Below are positions 47,304 to 56,241 of a DNA stretch of 64,000 nt, one piece after another. The notes beneath the pieces are model-generated. The model searched no databases. It was not told where the DNA came from and was given only the letters and a program-made list of their open reading frames with translations. Positions within the stretch are counted from its first letter, which is position 1; each line of letters opens with the position of its first letter. The stretch comes from JAVBLF01 sp031553675. Its GTDB lineage: Bacteria; Bacillota; Clostridia; Christensenellales; CALWSW01. A program made the translations under genes and the position numbers. The stretch spans positions 1 to 64,000 of the forward strand of contig JAVBLF010000016.1 in the NCBI GenBank assembly GCA_031553675.1, read 5' to 3'.

Positions 47304-48021
47304 AGCGGAATCGGCACATACCCGTAAGCGAAAACGTAGCCGCACGATCATACTCTCATGCCGGACGATCGGGATTATGACTTTCGCCTTTTCGATCGTC
47401 TGGGGCATCGTCGATCGTGAAAACGCGGGGCAATCCTTCATGAACGCTTTTACAGCGTTCCTCTTCGTGGTGCTCTCCTTTCTTCCTAACCTGCTGAATG
47501 CGGAATTCAAGCTCCACATCCCCGCGACGCTCCAGGCCGTCATCGTTCTCTTTATTTTTGCCGCCGAAATTCTCGGCGAAATCCACAACTTCTACGATCT
47601 CTTTTTTTGGTGGGACGTCATGCTCCACACCTTTTCGGGCTTCATCATCGGCTACATCGGCTTTTTGATCATCTACACCCTCAACCGGAATCCCAATGTG
47701 CAGATCCAAATGAGTCTCTTCGGCGTGTGTGCGTTTGCGTTTTGCTTTGCGCTGGCGTGCGGCGCGTTCTGGGAAATCTTCGAATGGAGCGGCGACATGC
47801 TCCTCGGCATGAACATGCAAAAGGGCGTCTACGTCAAGGATGTGTCCGAACTCGCCCCCTACATCAACCGATGGGGACGCTTCATGGATCCCGGCCTCGT
47901 CGATACGATGGAAGACATCATCGTCGATGCGGTCGGCGCGCTCACTGCCGCGATCTTCGGATACTTTACGATTCGAAAGAGTCGCAGCGAGAACCTGCCC
48001 CTTCCCGACACCTTCGACTGA
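47275..48021 (+). CDS. YjdF/DUF2238-like membrane protein
   Basis: The 248-residue membrane protein has about six hydrophobic segments. The central EIHNFYDLFFWWDVMLHTFSGFIIGYIGFLIIY and CGAFWEIFEWSGDMLLGMNMQ, followed by DTMEDIIVDAVGALTAAIFGY, match the YjdF/DUF2238 family, whose biochemical role is unknown. The conserved acidic and His residues of that motif are present. AAAGGAGGAG precedes the ATG inside the end of the permease gene, so the two are co-translated. Confidence 0.8.
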   Translation: MEQKSTAKLEAESAHTRKRKRSRTIILSCRTIGIMTFAFSIVWGIVDRENAGQSFMNAFTAFLFVVLSFLPNLLNAEFKLHIPATLQAVIVLFIFAAEILGEIHNFYDLFFWWDVMLHTFSGFIIGYIGFLIIYTLNRNPNVQIQMSLFGVCAFAFCFALACGAFWEIFEWSGDMLLGMNMQKGVYVKDVSELAPYINRWGRFMDPGLVDTMEDIIVDAVGALTAAIFGYFTIRKSRSENLPLPDTFD

Positions 48022-48025
48022 TCGC

Positions 48026-48044
48026 TGCAAATCGACGATTTGCA
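48026..48044. other. short perfect hairpin after the YjdF-like gene
   Basis: TGCAAATC pairs with GATTTGCA around GAC. It has no T-run. Between it and 48220 I see no gene. Confidence 0.5.
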
Positions 48045-48224
48045 TGGCGCGACCCGCCGCGAAACCGGATTCACAAACCGAAAATCCAGTTTCTTACTGC
48101 AAAAGTGAAATATCGCATTTTTTCCATAGCCCCCAGAATGACACAGAGGCGTTGAAAACCACTGAACGCGGCGTTTTCGCACAAGGGCTCCACTCGCAAA
48201 CGCGACAAGCTTTTGCAAGGGCCC

Positions 48225-48276
48225 TTGGAATTTGGTCTCGTTTGTTGTATGATAAAGTGAGGTCACTGTGACAGTG
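48225..48276 (+). promoter_or_regulatory. promoter and palindrome upstream of ftsA
   Basis: TTGGAA (48225-48230) and TATGAT (48248-48253) are 17 bases apart. CACTG-TGA-CAGTG (48264-48276) overlaps the expected transcription start and could be an operator. Confidence 0.55.
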
Positions 48277-48347
48277 TGAAATATTTATTGCTATATTGGC
48301 ATAGTTCATTCAAAGGGTGAAATCTGCGTCCCACTTGTGAGGTAAAC

Positions 48348-49526
48348 ATGGCGCTGGAAGCGATCTTGGATATCGGAAGCTCGAAAGTGGTTTGCCTCAT
48401 CGCCGGCCACGGCCAGGAAAACCGCCTGGAAGTCCATGGCATGGGCTACAGCGAGTACAAGGGTCTTCGTCGCGGCGCCTTTTTGGATCCGCGTTCTTTG
48501 CGTGAGGCGATCATGACCACGCTCGATCAGGCCCAAACCGAGGCGCGGCGCGGCATCCGGCAGATCTCGATCGGCGTCCCGGGGCCCTATGTCATGACGC
48601 AGTGCCGCAAAGCCGAGATCTTTTTCGAAGCGCCCCAGGAAGTCACCGGCGAGGACGTGGACGCGCTGATCGCCTACTCGCTCGAAAATGACGACTTTCC
48701 CGGTTACACCCGCCTGCATAGCGTACCGGTCAGCTTTAAACTCGACGGCGTCAGTTCGGCTTACCTCCCGAACAACGCCAAAGCCCGCGTGCTCGAGGGC
48801 CTTTTCGCCCACTCTTTTCTACGAGAGGAATTTAAAGAGATCCTTGCGGGAATACTGGAAGAGGCGGAGATCGACATCGATTGCTTTGTCGACAGCTTTT
48901 TCGCCGAGAGCCTCCTGATCGTCCCCGCCGCCCGCAAACGCGACGACAGCATCGTCGTCGATATGGGTTACTACCACACGGACGTCGGCATCCTCCGAAA
49001 CAGCGCCCTGATCTACCACAAAACACTCCCCGTCGGCGGCGCCCACTTCGCCAGCGACATCAGCCAGGTCATCGGCGTGTCGTTGGACGACGCCGAGGCG
49101 ATCAAACGCCGCCATGTGTTCGGCCTCGATTACACCCACCGCAGCGACAATTACCGCATGGAGGCCGGCGGCAGCGAGTCCTACGACTACGAGATCATCC
49201 AGAACATACTCGAAGCACGCGCTGACGAGATCATCGACTTGATCATCGCCGAGCTCCAGCAAGCCCCGGTCGATATCTCGGACGACACGCCTCTCATCCT
49301 CTGTGGCGGCGGAATCGCCATGATGCGCGGCGGACGCGAATTCGTCCAGAGCAAGCTCGGCCTCACCGTCTCGACCGAAATGCCGCCCATGCCGCGGCGC
49401 AACAGTGCCAACACAACGAGTGCATACGGTGTGATGGTCTACCAGCTCGATCGCAACCTGCCCGCGCGAGGGGACTGGAAAGACAGCCCCTTCATGCAGT
49501 CGGTGCTTCGCTTTTTTACCAAATAA
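48348..49526 (+). CDS. ftsA: cell division protein FtsA
   Basis: FtsA is the actin-like protein that tethers FtsZ to the membrane and recruits the divisome. The 392-residue product has the phosphate-1 loop EAILDIGSSKVVCLI at the N-terminus, GLRRGAFLDPRSL, the 1C domain, VVDMGYYHTDVGIL near residue 205, PVGGAHFASDISQVIGVSLDDAEAIKR, and LILCGGGIAMMRG near 320. It ends in an amphipathic membrane-targeting helix (FMQSVLRFFTK). ftsZ follows after 71 bases. No other dcw genes are adjacent. Confidence 0.93.
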   Translation: MALEAILDIGSSKVVCLIAGHGQENRLEVHGMGYSEYKGLRRGAFLDPRSLREAIMTTLDQAQTEARRGIRQISIGVPGPYVMTQCRKAEIFFEAPQEVTGEDVDALIAYSLENDDFPGYTRLHSVPVSFKLDGVSSAYLPNNAKARVLEGLFAHSFLREEFKEILAGILEEAEIDIDCFVDSFFAESLLIVPAARKRDDSIVVDMGYYHTDVGILRNSALIYHKTLPVGGAHFASDISQVIGVSLDDAEAIKRRHVFGLDYTHRSDNYRMEAGGSESYDYEIIQNILEARADEIIDLIIAELQQAPVDISDDTPLILCGGGIAMMRGGREFVQSKLGLTVSTEMPPMPRRNSANTTSAYGVMVYQLDRNLPARGDWKDSPFMQSVLRFFTK

Positions 49527-49597
49527 CGCTACATGGGACAAGCCGGGCGCCCACCCGGACAGTCGTTCACTTCAGAAAAATAGGGGGATTTCTTCAA

Positions 49598-50758
49598 ATG
49601 TTGGAATTTGAACTTTCGGTCGGCGAATTCGCACAGATCAAGGTCGTGGGGGTCGGTGGCGCGGGCAACAACGCCGTCAACCGAATGATCCAGTACGGTC
49701 TGGGCGGCGTGGAATTTCTTTCCGTCAACACCGACAAACAAGCGCTCTACCTGTCACGCGCCAACCAAAAGATTCAAATCGGCGAAAAAGTGACGAAGGG
49801 ACTCGGCGCGGGTGCCGTCCCCGACATCGGCATGAAGGCCGCCGAAGAAAGCCGCGACGAGATCGCCAGCGCCCTGCGCGGATCCGACCTCGTTTTCATC
49901 ACGGCCGGCATGGGCGGCGGCACCGGCACTGGCGCCGCACCCGTCATCGCCGAGATCGCCATGGACATGGAAATCCTCACGATCGCCGTCGTCACAAAGC
50001 CCTTTAACTTCGAGGGCCGAACCCGCATGAAGAACGCCGAGCACGGACTCGACCAGCTGCACGAGCGCGTCGATACGCTCGTCGTCATCCCCAACGAACG
50101 GCTGATCTCGATCGTCGGGCGTGCCGCTCTCGTCGATGCGTTCAAAGTCGCCGACGACGTGCTCCGCCAAGGCGTCCAGGGCATTTCCGACCTGATCTCC
50201 AAACCCAGCCTGATCAACCTCGACTTTGCCGACCTCAGCACGATCATGCGCAAGTCCGGTCTGGCCCACATGGGCATCGGTTATGCCGACGGCGACAAGC
50301 GCGTGCTCGAAGCGGCCCGCCAAGCCATCGAAAGCCCCCTGCTCGAAACTTCGATCGACGGCGCGCGCGGCGTTTTGATCAACGTCACCGGTGGACCCGA
50401 TGTCGGCCTGACCGAGATCACCGAAGCCGGCGAGCTCATCCAGGAAGCCGCCGACCCCGAAGCCAACATCATTTTCGGCGCCGACATCAACGACGAAATG
50501 GCCGATGGTGTTCGCGTCACCGTCATCGCGACCGGCTTTGACACCATCAAAGACGAAAAGGCCAGCGCCGCCGACAAAGCGCCCAAAGGCGGCGGCTTGA
50601 CCATGGGCAACAAGCCGAACAACCCCACCCAAAGCACCCCGTCCAACCGCTTTGGCCGCGGCGTGCAGCAGGTTTCTCCGCGCGGCGTCCGCGACGGCAA
50701 CGACGAGATCGACGTCCCCACCTTCCTGCGCGGCAGCTTGCGGAAGGACAACGATTAA
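49598..50758 (+). CDS. ftsZ: cell division protein FtsZ
   Basis: This tubulin-like GTPase forms the Z ring. The 386-residue protein has VVGVGGAGNNAVNRM near residue 16, the GTP tubulin motif GMGGGTGTGAAPV near residue 105, FNFEGRTRMKNAEHGLDQL, the T7-loop region DLSTIMRKSGLAHMGIG, and a conserved C-terminal peptide (EIDVPTFLRGSLR) that binds FtsA. A linker rich in Gly, Asn and Pro lies before it. AGGGGGA precedes the ATG. Confidence 0.98.
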   Translation: MLEFELSVGEFAQIKVVGVGGAGNNAVNRMIQYGLGGVEFLSVNTDKQALYLSRANQKIQIGEKVTKGLGAGAVPDIGMKAAEESRDEIASALRGSDLVFITAGMGGGTGTGAAPVIAEIAMDMEILTIAVVTKPFNFEGRTRMKNAEHGLDQLHERVDTLVVIPNERLISIVGRAALVDAFKVADDVLRQGVQGISDLISKPSLINLDFADLSTIMRKSGLAHMGIGYADGDKRVLEAARQAIESPLLETSIDGARGVLINVTGGPDVGLTEITEAGELIQEAADPEANIIFGADINDEMADGVRVTVIATGFDTIKDEKASAADKAPKGGGLTMGNKPNNPTQSTPSNRFGRGVQQVSPRGVRDGNDEIDVPTFLRGSLRKDND

Positions 50759-50792
50759 GCGGCAAGACTGACCGCTTGGTACACAGCCAAAC

Positions 50793-50827
50793 AAAACCCC
50801 TCGCGAGCGATCGCAAGGGGTTTTTTG
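50793..50827. terminator. terminator after ftsZ
   Basis: AAAACCCC pairs with GGGGTTTT enclosing a secondary GC stem, followed by T. It may also serve the convergent gene from the right. Confidence 0.8.
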
Positions 50828-50853
50828 TGTGCGGTAGTGTGTTCCGGTCGGGA

Positions 50854-52041
50854 TTACTTTTTCCAACTGCCTTCGATGTCGCTCCAATGCGCGTCCGCAT
50901 GCCGAAGCAGTGTCTCCGCCTCCCGCATGGACATTTCGGGAAAGTGGAGGAAAAGGCTGTGAGAACCGTAGCGCTCGACGATGCGATCGACGTTGCGAAT
51001 CCAGTCTTCGAGGCCGCCGCTGTACACCTTGACCCAGAGCGACTTTCCGGCGGCGCGCGCCTTGTCGTAGATGACGTACCAGTCCTCCAAGGTGCCGTCT
51101 GGACCGAAATCGCCGCTCGTAAACTGGAGCGCGTCGATCTCCTCGATCTCCATCAGGGCGTCCATGTGGCGAATGCAGTCCGCGCCGTCGAGGTGGTAGA
51201 GCACCGTGTCGAGCTTTTGCGCCTGCTTCCGCAGCGATCCCTGCACGAAATCCCGAAAGCTCTGTGGCGAGAGCATCGCGGAGAAGTCGCACTGCAATTT
51301 GGCGATGCGGCCCGGCCCCCAGATCTGGAAGACGGTGTAGCAGGAGCCGCCGTCCGACTCGTTTTTGATCTGCTCGAAGAAGCGGTCGTAGTATGCAAAA
51401 TAGAGGTCATCGACCTGGGCAATGCGGCGTTTGATCCCATCTTCGTCGTCGACGAGGTCATAGATGATCTCCTGTGAGCCGCGCAACGAGGCCAATACAT
51501 CGAGGTTCTCCATGATGTCGGGCATGCCGATGTAGAAGTCTTCGCCCGCCAGCGATCGAATGCCCGAAACCGTTTGCAGATGCCGTTTCCACCATGCGTT
51601 TTCCGGATCGTAGGCTAACGCGGGATGGGTGTCCCAGTCCTCGACGCAGTGCTCGAACCAGACAGTATCGTCCCGAAAACGGATCTCCGATCCCAGATAG
51701 CCCGCCATCGAGCCGGGGCCAAAGTCGGCGTTGATGTTCGGAAAGCTCTCGGCGAGAAAGCTGTGATTGCCGCAAAAATGCCGGTAACGCGCCACCATTT
51801 TCTCCGGATCCTGGTACTTTTCAAACATATCCGCGTACATCAATTCGTCCGGCAGCAGGTAGTCGATGCCTTGACAAAAGTGCTCGCAGCCCTTTTTGCC
51901 ATCGGCCTTCGCGCGCTGCCAGGCGTCTTCCGTGTCGGCGTTTCGCGCGATCACGCACATCAGCGGCCGGCCGGAATTGTTGTGCTTCCAGTAATTCGTC
52001 AATTTCTGTCGGGCGGCTTGCCAATCGTTCTTGTATTTCAT
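50854..52041 (-). CDS. URO-D/MtaA-superfamily protein of a glycoside cluster
   Basis: The 395-residue product resembles uncharacterised uroporphyrinogen-decarboxylase-like proteins found in Firmicutes sugar-utilisation clusters. Visible features are WQAARQKLTNYWKHNNSGRPLMCVIA at the N-terminus, ADFGPGSMAGYLG, GMPDIMENLDVLASLRG, and a C-terminal half with LYHLDGADCIRHMDALMEIEEIDALQFTSG. The LHxCG-type zinc motif of methyltransferases of this fold is not intact (HLDG instead), so neither decarboxylation nor methyl transfer can be assumed. It lies downstream of the GH31 gene in the same orientation, last in the transporter operon. Function unknown. Confidence 0.65.
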   Translation of the reverse strand: MKYKNDWQAARQKLTNYWKHNNSGRPLMCVIARNADTEDAWQRAKADGKKGCEHFCQGIDYLLPDELMYADMFEKYQDPEKMVARYRHFCGNHSFLAESFPNINADFGPGSMAGYLGSEIRFRDDTVWFEHCVEDWDTHPALAYDPENAWWKRHLQTVSGIRSLAGEDFYIGMPDIMENLDVLASLRGSQEIIYDLVDDEDGIKRRIAQVDDLYFAYYDRFFEQIKNESDGGSCYTVFQIWGPGRIAKLQCDFSAMLSPQSFRDFVQGSLRKQAQKLDTVLYHLDGADCIRHMDALMEIEEIDALQFTSGDFGPDGTLEDWYVIYDKARAAGKSLWVKVYSGGLEDWIRNVDRIVERYGSHSLFLHFPEMSMREAETLLRHADAHWSDIEGSWKK

Positions 52042-52060
52042 CTGTCTTTTCCTTTCTCGA

Positions 52061-54412
52061 TCAGGCGAAGCGAAGATCGCATCGCGTGCCGTCGAAATGG
52101 CACAGCTGCGTCGCGCCGTCGCATGAGACGCGCAGTTCCATGGGATCTTTTCGCCACTTCGAGATTTCTTCGATCGTCAGGGTGCGCGCGCCGTCGTCCC
52201 AAGTCAGCTTGAGTGTTTCGAAATCGCCGTCTTCATACGCGTAACTCACCCCGTCGTCGTCGTAGAACAGGAAGGTCGCGTCTGCGCCGGGGTAGATCGC
52301 GATGTCGAACGCATCGCGGTTTTCCAGGGCGTGTGACACCGGCCGCTGCAAGGGGAGGATGCTCCCAGCCCTGACGAAGACGGGAATCGTCGCAATGTCG
52401 GCTTTGGCGCGCAGCCACTGCCCGCCGCGATGGAGGGCGCCTGTCGCAAAGTCGTACCAATCCGCACCGGCGGGAAGGTAGCAGGCACGTTCCTTGGGGG
52501 CGTCGATCGCCGCGCCGTTCTTGTCGTAGTACATCGCTTCCACGACGGGACAGACGAGCATCGAATCGCCCAGCAGGAATTGATCCGCGATCGCCCTCGT
52601 TTGGCGATCGTCCGGAAAGGCAGCCCAAAGGCTCTGGATCATGCTGTCGTCGTCGTGTGCGGCGCGGGCCGCGAGGGAGTAGATGTAGGGGAGCATGCGG
52701 TAACGTTGCCGGATGGCGCTTTCGATGGCGTCAAAACAAGCGTCACCGCGATCGCCAAAGTGCCAGATTTCGCGCGGGGTATCGGTGCCGTGCGATCGGA
52801 AAAGCGGCAGGTAAGCGCCGAATTGCAGCCAGCGCGTGTAAAGTTCGCGGTAGCCTGGGTGGGCGACGCCGTCGTCGTAATCGCCGTTCCAAAACCAGAC
52901 GGGATTGGCGTCTGGGTTGCCGCACCATTTCCTCCAGCAGGCGGTGCCGCCAGTGAAAAACGCGCCAATGTCCACCGTCCAGAAGGGAATCCCGCACATG
53001 GACATGTTGAGCGCCTTGGCGATTTCGCCGCGCAACTCGCTCCAGGTCGCGGACGTGTCGCCCGCCCAGAGTACCGTGCCGTACTGCTGGATGCCCGGGT
53101 AGCCCGAACGCGTGAGGTTGAGTACGCGCTTCGAAGCGCCCGTCTTGCGCTGGTTTTCGTAGATGCCTTGGGCGTGTGCGAGGGCGTACGCGTTGGTGCG
53201 CGCGGGATCGAGGTACTTCTTGTGTTCGCCGCCGACGATCTCGTAGCGGGTGTTTTCGGGCAAAAGCACAGGGCCGCACCAATCGGGCGACGTAAAGGGC
53301 TCTGTCGAGTCGCACCACCAGGAATCGTAGCCGCCCGCAAAGAGCTCTGCGTTCGCCTGCTTCCAGTAGATCGCGCGAGCGCGTTCGTCGAAAGCGTCGT
53401 AGGTCGAGTAATCGTTGAGCATGCAGCCGGCACGCGCGAGTTCCTCGTGATCTGGACAGCCTTCGGCCATGTTGGGCCAGATCGACACCATGCTGTGAAT
53501 ATGCAGCTCGTGGAGCGCAGCATTCATGGAGGTGAGGTCGGGGAAACGCGCCTTGTCGACGGTTTTTTGCCCCCACTGTGCGCCCTCCCAGGTCTTCCAG
53601 TCCTGGACGACGCAATCGATCGGGATGCCCAGTTCCCGGTAGCGGCGGGCGACGGCAAGCATTTCGTCTTGGGTGTCGTAGCGCTCCTTGGATTGGATGT
53701 AGCCGAACGCCCATTTCGGGATCAAAGCCGCCTTGCCTGTCAAGGCGCGGAAGCCCGCGACGATCGCGCGCGGATCGCCTTCGATGAGGTAGAGGTCGAT
53801 CTGATCGACCGTGTCGAGTGTCACGACGCAGGGCTTTTTCGTGTCGTCGAATGCCATGAGCGACGCGCAGTCGATGAGCAAGCCATAGCCCTGATCGGAC
53901 ACGAGACAGGGCATGGGAATGCGCATGTTGTGTTGGTAAAGGTAGACGAGCTCGCCGCGGTGGTTGAAGGAACCCTTTTCGTCCTGCCCGAGTCCGAAGA
54001 TGCACTCCTCGTCGCGAAACGCCAGTTCCAGCTTGCCTCGGTAGGCGCGCCGATCGACGGTGGGAAGAAGGTTCTTGATGGCAGTGCGCTCGCCGTCGAC
54101 GGTCTTCAGCACTTCGATTTCGGGTTTCTCTCCATCGACGACGTAGCGGACGACATCGATGGCTTCGAGGGCGCAGGCGGCGACGTCGAGGAGGGCGCGA
54201 TCGCCGTGCATGACGACGAAACCCGCGCCGCGCGCTTCCACGCGGAAAACGCCCAGATCGTCCGTTTCGCTGGACAGAGCCTCGCGCTTGACGAGGATCG
54301 GTTCCGCCGCCGCGTTTTGTGCGGGCCAGACGCGGGCATGCAGGATATTGTCGCGGACGCGCGTGAACGCGTATTGCAGTCCGCCATACGACCATTTTGT
54401 CGCATTTTCCAT
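52061..54412 (-). CDS. glycoside hydrolase family 31 enzyme
   Basis: GH31 enzymes are retaining alpha-glycosidases (alpha-glucosidase, alpha-xylosidase and others). The 783-residue protein has an N-terminal beta-sandwich, the barrel strand YIQSKERYDTQDEML, and the nucleophile Asp368 in WWCDSTEPF. The acid/base region is LWAGDTSATWSELRGEI, with FRSHGTDTPREIW and C-terminal beta domains. The WWxDxTEP form is closer to alpha-xylosidase-type members than to WxDMNE glucosidases, but specificity is not decided. No signal peptide is seen, so it should act on imported oligosaccharides. ATG 54412 follows GGAGG by 11 bases. Confidence 0.9.
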   Translation of the reverse strand: MENATKWSYGGLQYAFTRVRDNILHARVWPAQNAAAEPILVKREALSSETDDLGVFRVEARGAGFVVMHGDRALLDVAACALEAIDVVRYVVDGEKPEIEVLKTVDGERTAIKNLLPTVDRRAYRGKLELAFRDEECIFGLGQDEKGSFNHRGELVYLYQHNMRIPMPCLVSDQGYGLLIDCASLMAFDDTKKPCVVTLDTVDQIDLYLIEGDPRAIVAGFRALTGKAALIPKWAFGYIQSKERYDTQDEMLAVARRYRELGIPIDCVVQDWKTWEGAQWGQKTVDKARFPDLTSMNAALHELHIHSMVSIWPNMAEGCPDHEELARAGCMLNDYSTYDAFDERARAIYWKQANAELFAGGYDSWWCDSTEPFTSPDWCGPVLLPENTRYEIVGGEHKKYLDPARTNAYALAHAQGIYENQRKTGASKRVLNLTRSGYPGIQQYGTVLWAGDTSATWSELRGEIAKALNMSMCGIPFWTVDIGAFFTGGTACWRKWCGNPDANPVWFWNGDYDDGVAHPGYRELYTRWLQFGAYLPLFRSHGTDTPREIWHFGDRGDACFDAIESAIRQRYRMLPYIYSLAARAAHDDDSMIQSLWAAFPDDRQTRAIADQFLLGDSMLVCPVVEAMYYDKNGAAIDAPKERACYLPAGADWYDFATGALHRGGQWLRAKADIATIPVFVRAGSILPLQRPVSHALENRDAFDIAIYPGADATFLFYDDDGVSYAYEDGDFETLKLTWDDGARTLTIEEISKWRKDPMELRVSCDGATQLCHFDGTRCDLRFA

Positions 54413-54441
54413 TTGCGATTCAGCCTCCATCGATTGTTTGC

Positions 54442-55266
54442 TCAACCCTTGACCGCGCCAGCCGTCTGTCCGCCGACGATGTGCTTCTGACAGACGAGGT
54501 ACATCACGATCACGGGCAGGCTGGTCAGCAGCACGTCGGCGCAAATGAGGTTCCATTGTTTGCTGAACTGCCCGAAGAAGTTGTAGACCGCCAGTGTCAT
54601 CGGCCACTTCGTCGTCGAGTTCAGGAAGTAGAGGGGCATGATGAATTCGTTCCACATGTTCAAAAAGCAAAGCACGCTGGCCGTCACGAGTACCGGCTTC
54701 ATCAGCGGCAGGATGATCGAAAAGAAGAGGCGGATTGGCCCGCATCCGTCGATGACGGCAGCCTCGTCGAGTTCAAGTGGCAGCCGAGACACAAAGCCGT
54801 AAATCAGAAAGACCATGAAGGGCATCTGCACGGCAGTGTAGAGGAAGATGATGCCGTAGCGCGTGTCGTTGAGATGGAGCATCTGCATGACCTTCATCAG
54901 CGACACGTAGTTGATCGGCATCACGATGCCCAGAACGAGGAAAAGGTAAAGCGCTTTGCTTCCCTTGCTTTTGCGGCGGGAAAACATGTATGCGGCCATC
55001 GAAGCGAAGAGCACCGTCACGATTGTGCCTAGGCCGGAATAGAGCAGACTGTTGAGAAAGCCCGTCACGAGCTTGCCCTTTTCGATGACGGTCTGAAAAT
55101 TCGAGAAGTCCCACTGCTGGGGCAGCGCAAACGACAAGGCGCGGGCGTCGGCACCGCTTTTCAGGGACGTGACGACGATCAGCGCGAGGGGAATGAGCAT
55201 GACGAGCGTCAAAATCCATGCGACGGAATTTTTGAATACGCCCATGGCGGTGATTTTCGTTTTCAT
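54442..55266 (-). CDS. carbohydrate ABC transporter permease (MalG type)
   Basis: This 274-residue permease has six hydrophobic segments. The EAA loop that contacts the ATPase is visible as LDEAAVIDGCGPIRLFFSIILPLMKP near residue 180, and MPINYVSLMKVMQ is typical of MalG-type subunits. It starts within the last codons of the upstream permease gene. The sequence ends QKHIVGGQTAGAVKG, the standard C-terminus. No ATPase gene is in the cluster; a shared MsmK/UgpC-type ATPase is likely used. Confidence 0.93.
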   Translation of the reverse strand: MKTKITAMGVFKNSVAWILTLVMLIPLALIVVTSLKSGADARALSFALPQQWDFSNFQTVIEKGKLVTGFLNSLLYSGLGTIVTVLFASMAAYMFSRRKSKGSKALYLFLVLGIVMPINYVSLMKVMQMLHLNDTRYGIIFLYTAVQMPFMVFLIYGFVSRLPLELDEAAVIDGCGPIRLFFSIILPLMKPVLVTASVLCFLNMWNEFIMPLYFLNSTTKWPMTLAVYNFFGQFSKQWNLICADVLLTSLPVIVMYLVCQKHIVGGQTAGAVKG

Positions 55267-56138
55267 TCCTGCACCTCTTCCTTCGTCAAGATTCGAATCA
55301 TAAAGACACCGAGCACGCACATCAGCGCGAACATCACCGAGCTGAGCGCCGTTCCGACGCCGAAGCGTCCCAAGGAAAACTCTTTGAACACCGCCGTGTA
55401 CATGACTTCGGTCGCGCGGCCCGGCCCGCCGTTCGTCAGCGCGAACACGATGTCGAAGACCTTGAGGCCGTAGAGCACGTTCAGCACGATGGTGACGGCG
55501 AGGGTCGGCCGCAGAAGCGGCAGTGTGATGAAGCGGAATTGGTGCCAGGCGTTGGCGCCGTCGATCGAGGCCGCTTCGTAGTAGGTCGGCGAGATCGAGA
55601 GGATGCCGACGATCAGGATCGTCATGATGTAGCCCATGCCGCGCCAGATATCGACGCCGATGACCGACCACATCGCGATCCCGGGATCGGTCAGCCACTT
55701 TTTCGCCAGGGCATCGAGGCCGATGGCGCGCAGTGTTTCGTTCAGAAAGCCCTTGCTGGGGTTGAGGATCGATGTGAACACCAGGCTGACGATCAGGACC
55801 GAGAGCACCGATGGCATATACATGATCGAGCGGTGGAAGTTGAGTGCGCGGACACCTTTGCTGAGCAGCAGTGCCAGTGCCAGCGCCAGGCCCGTCTTAC
55901 CGATCGTCGTTACGGCAGTAAACCATAGTGTGTTGCCGACGTATTTGAGGTATTCGCGATCGGGCGAAAAGATCTCTTTGAAGTTATCGAAGCCGATGAA
56001 ATGCAATGCCTCGCTGTAGGACGACCAATCGGTAAACGCGTAACCGATGCCGATGATCGACGGCAAGACGAAAAGCACACAGTAGAACAGGAGGGCCCCC
56101 GCGGCCAGATACCAGGGGTAGATCTTTCTCTTGTCCAT
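55263..56138 (-). CDS. carbohydrate ABC transporter permease (MalF type)
   Basis: This 291-residue permease has six hydrophobic segments and the EAA loop YYEAASIDGANAWHQFRFITLPLLRPT near residue 200. The N-terminus MDKRKIYPWYLAAGALLFYCVLFVLPSIIGIGYAFTDW is typical of MalF/UgpA-type subunits. ATG 56138 follows TTGGAG; an earlier frame start adds 25 residues without support. It lies about 100 bases after the binding-protein gene and overlaps the second permease. Confidence 0.93.
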   Translation of the reverse strand: MDKRKIYPWYLAAGALLFYCVLFVLPSIIGIGYAFTDWSSYSEALHFIGFDNFKEIFSPDREYLKYVGNTLWFTAVTTIGKTGLALALALLLSKGVRALNFHRSIMYMPSVLSVLIVSLVFTSILNPSKGFLNETLRAIGLDALAKKWLTDPGIAMWSVIGVDIWRGMGYIMTILIVGILSISPTYYEAASIDGANAWHQFRFITLPLLRPTLAVTIVLNVLYGLKVFDIVFALTNGGPGRATEVMYTAVFKEFSLGRFGVGTALSSVMFALMCVLGVFMIRILTKEEVQE

Positions 56139-56241
56139 GACAATTCTCCAATCGCTACGTACTCGACGAGGGAAAAAGGGCCGGCGCGTCGTCAGATCCG
56201 CGCCGGCCAACATGGGTGCGTATTGCGACCGGCCCGTCGTC

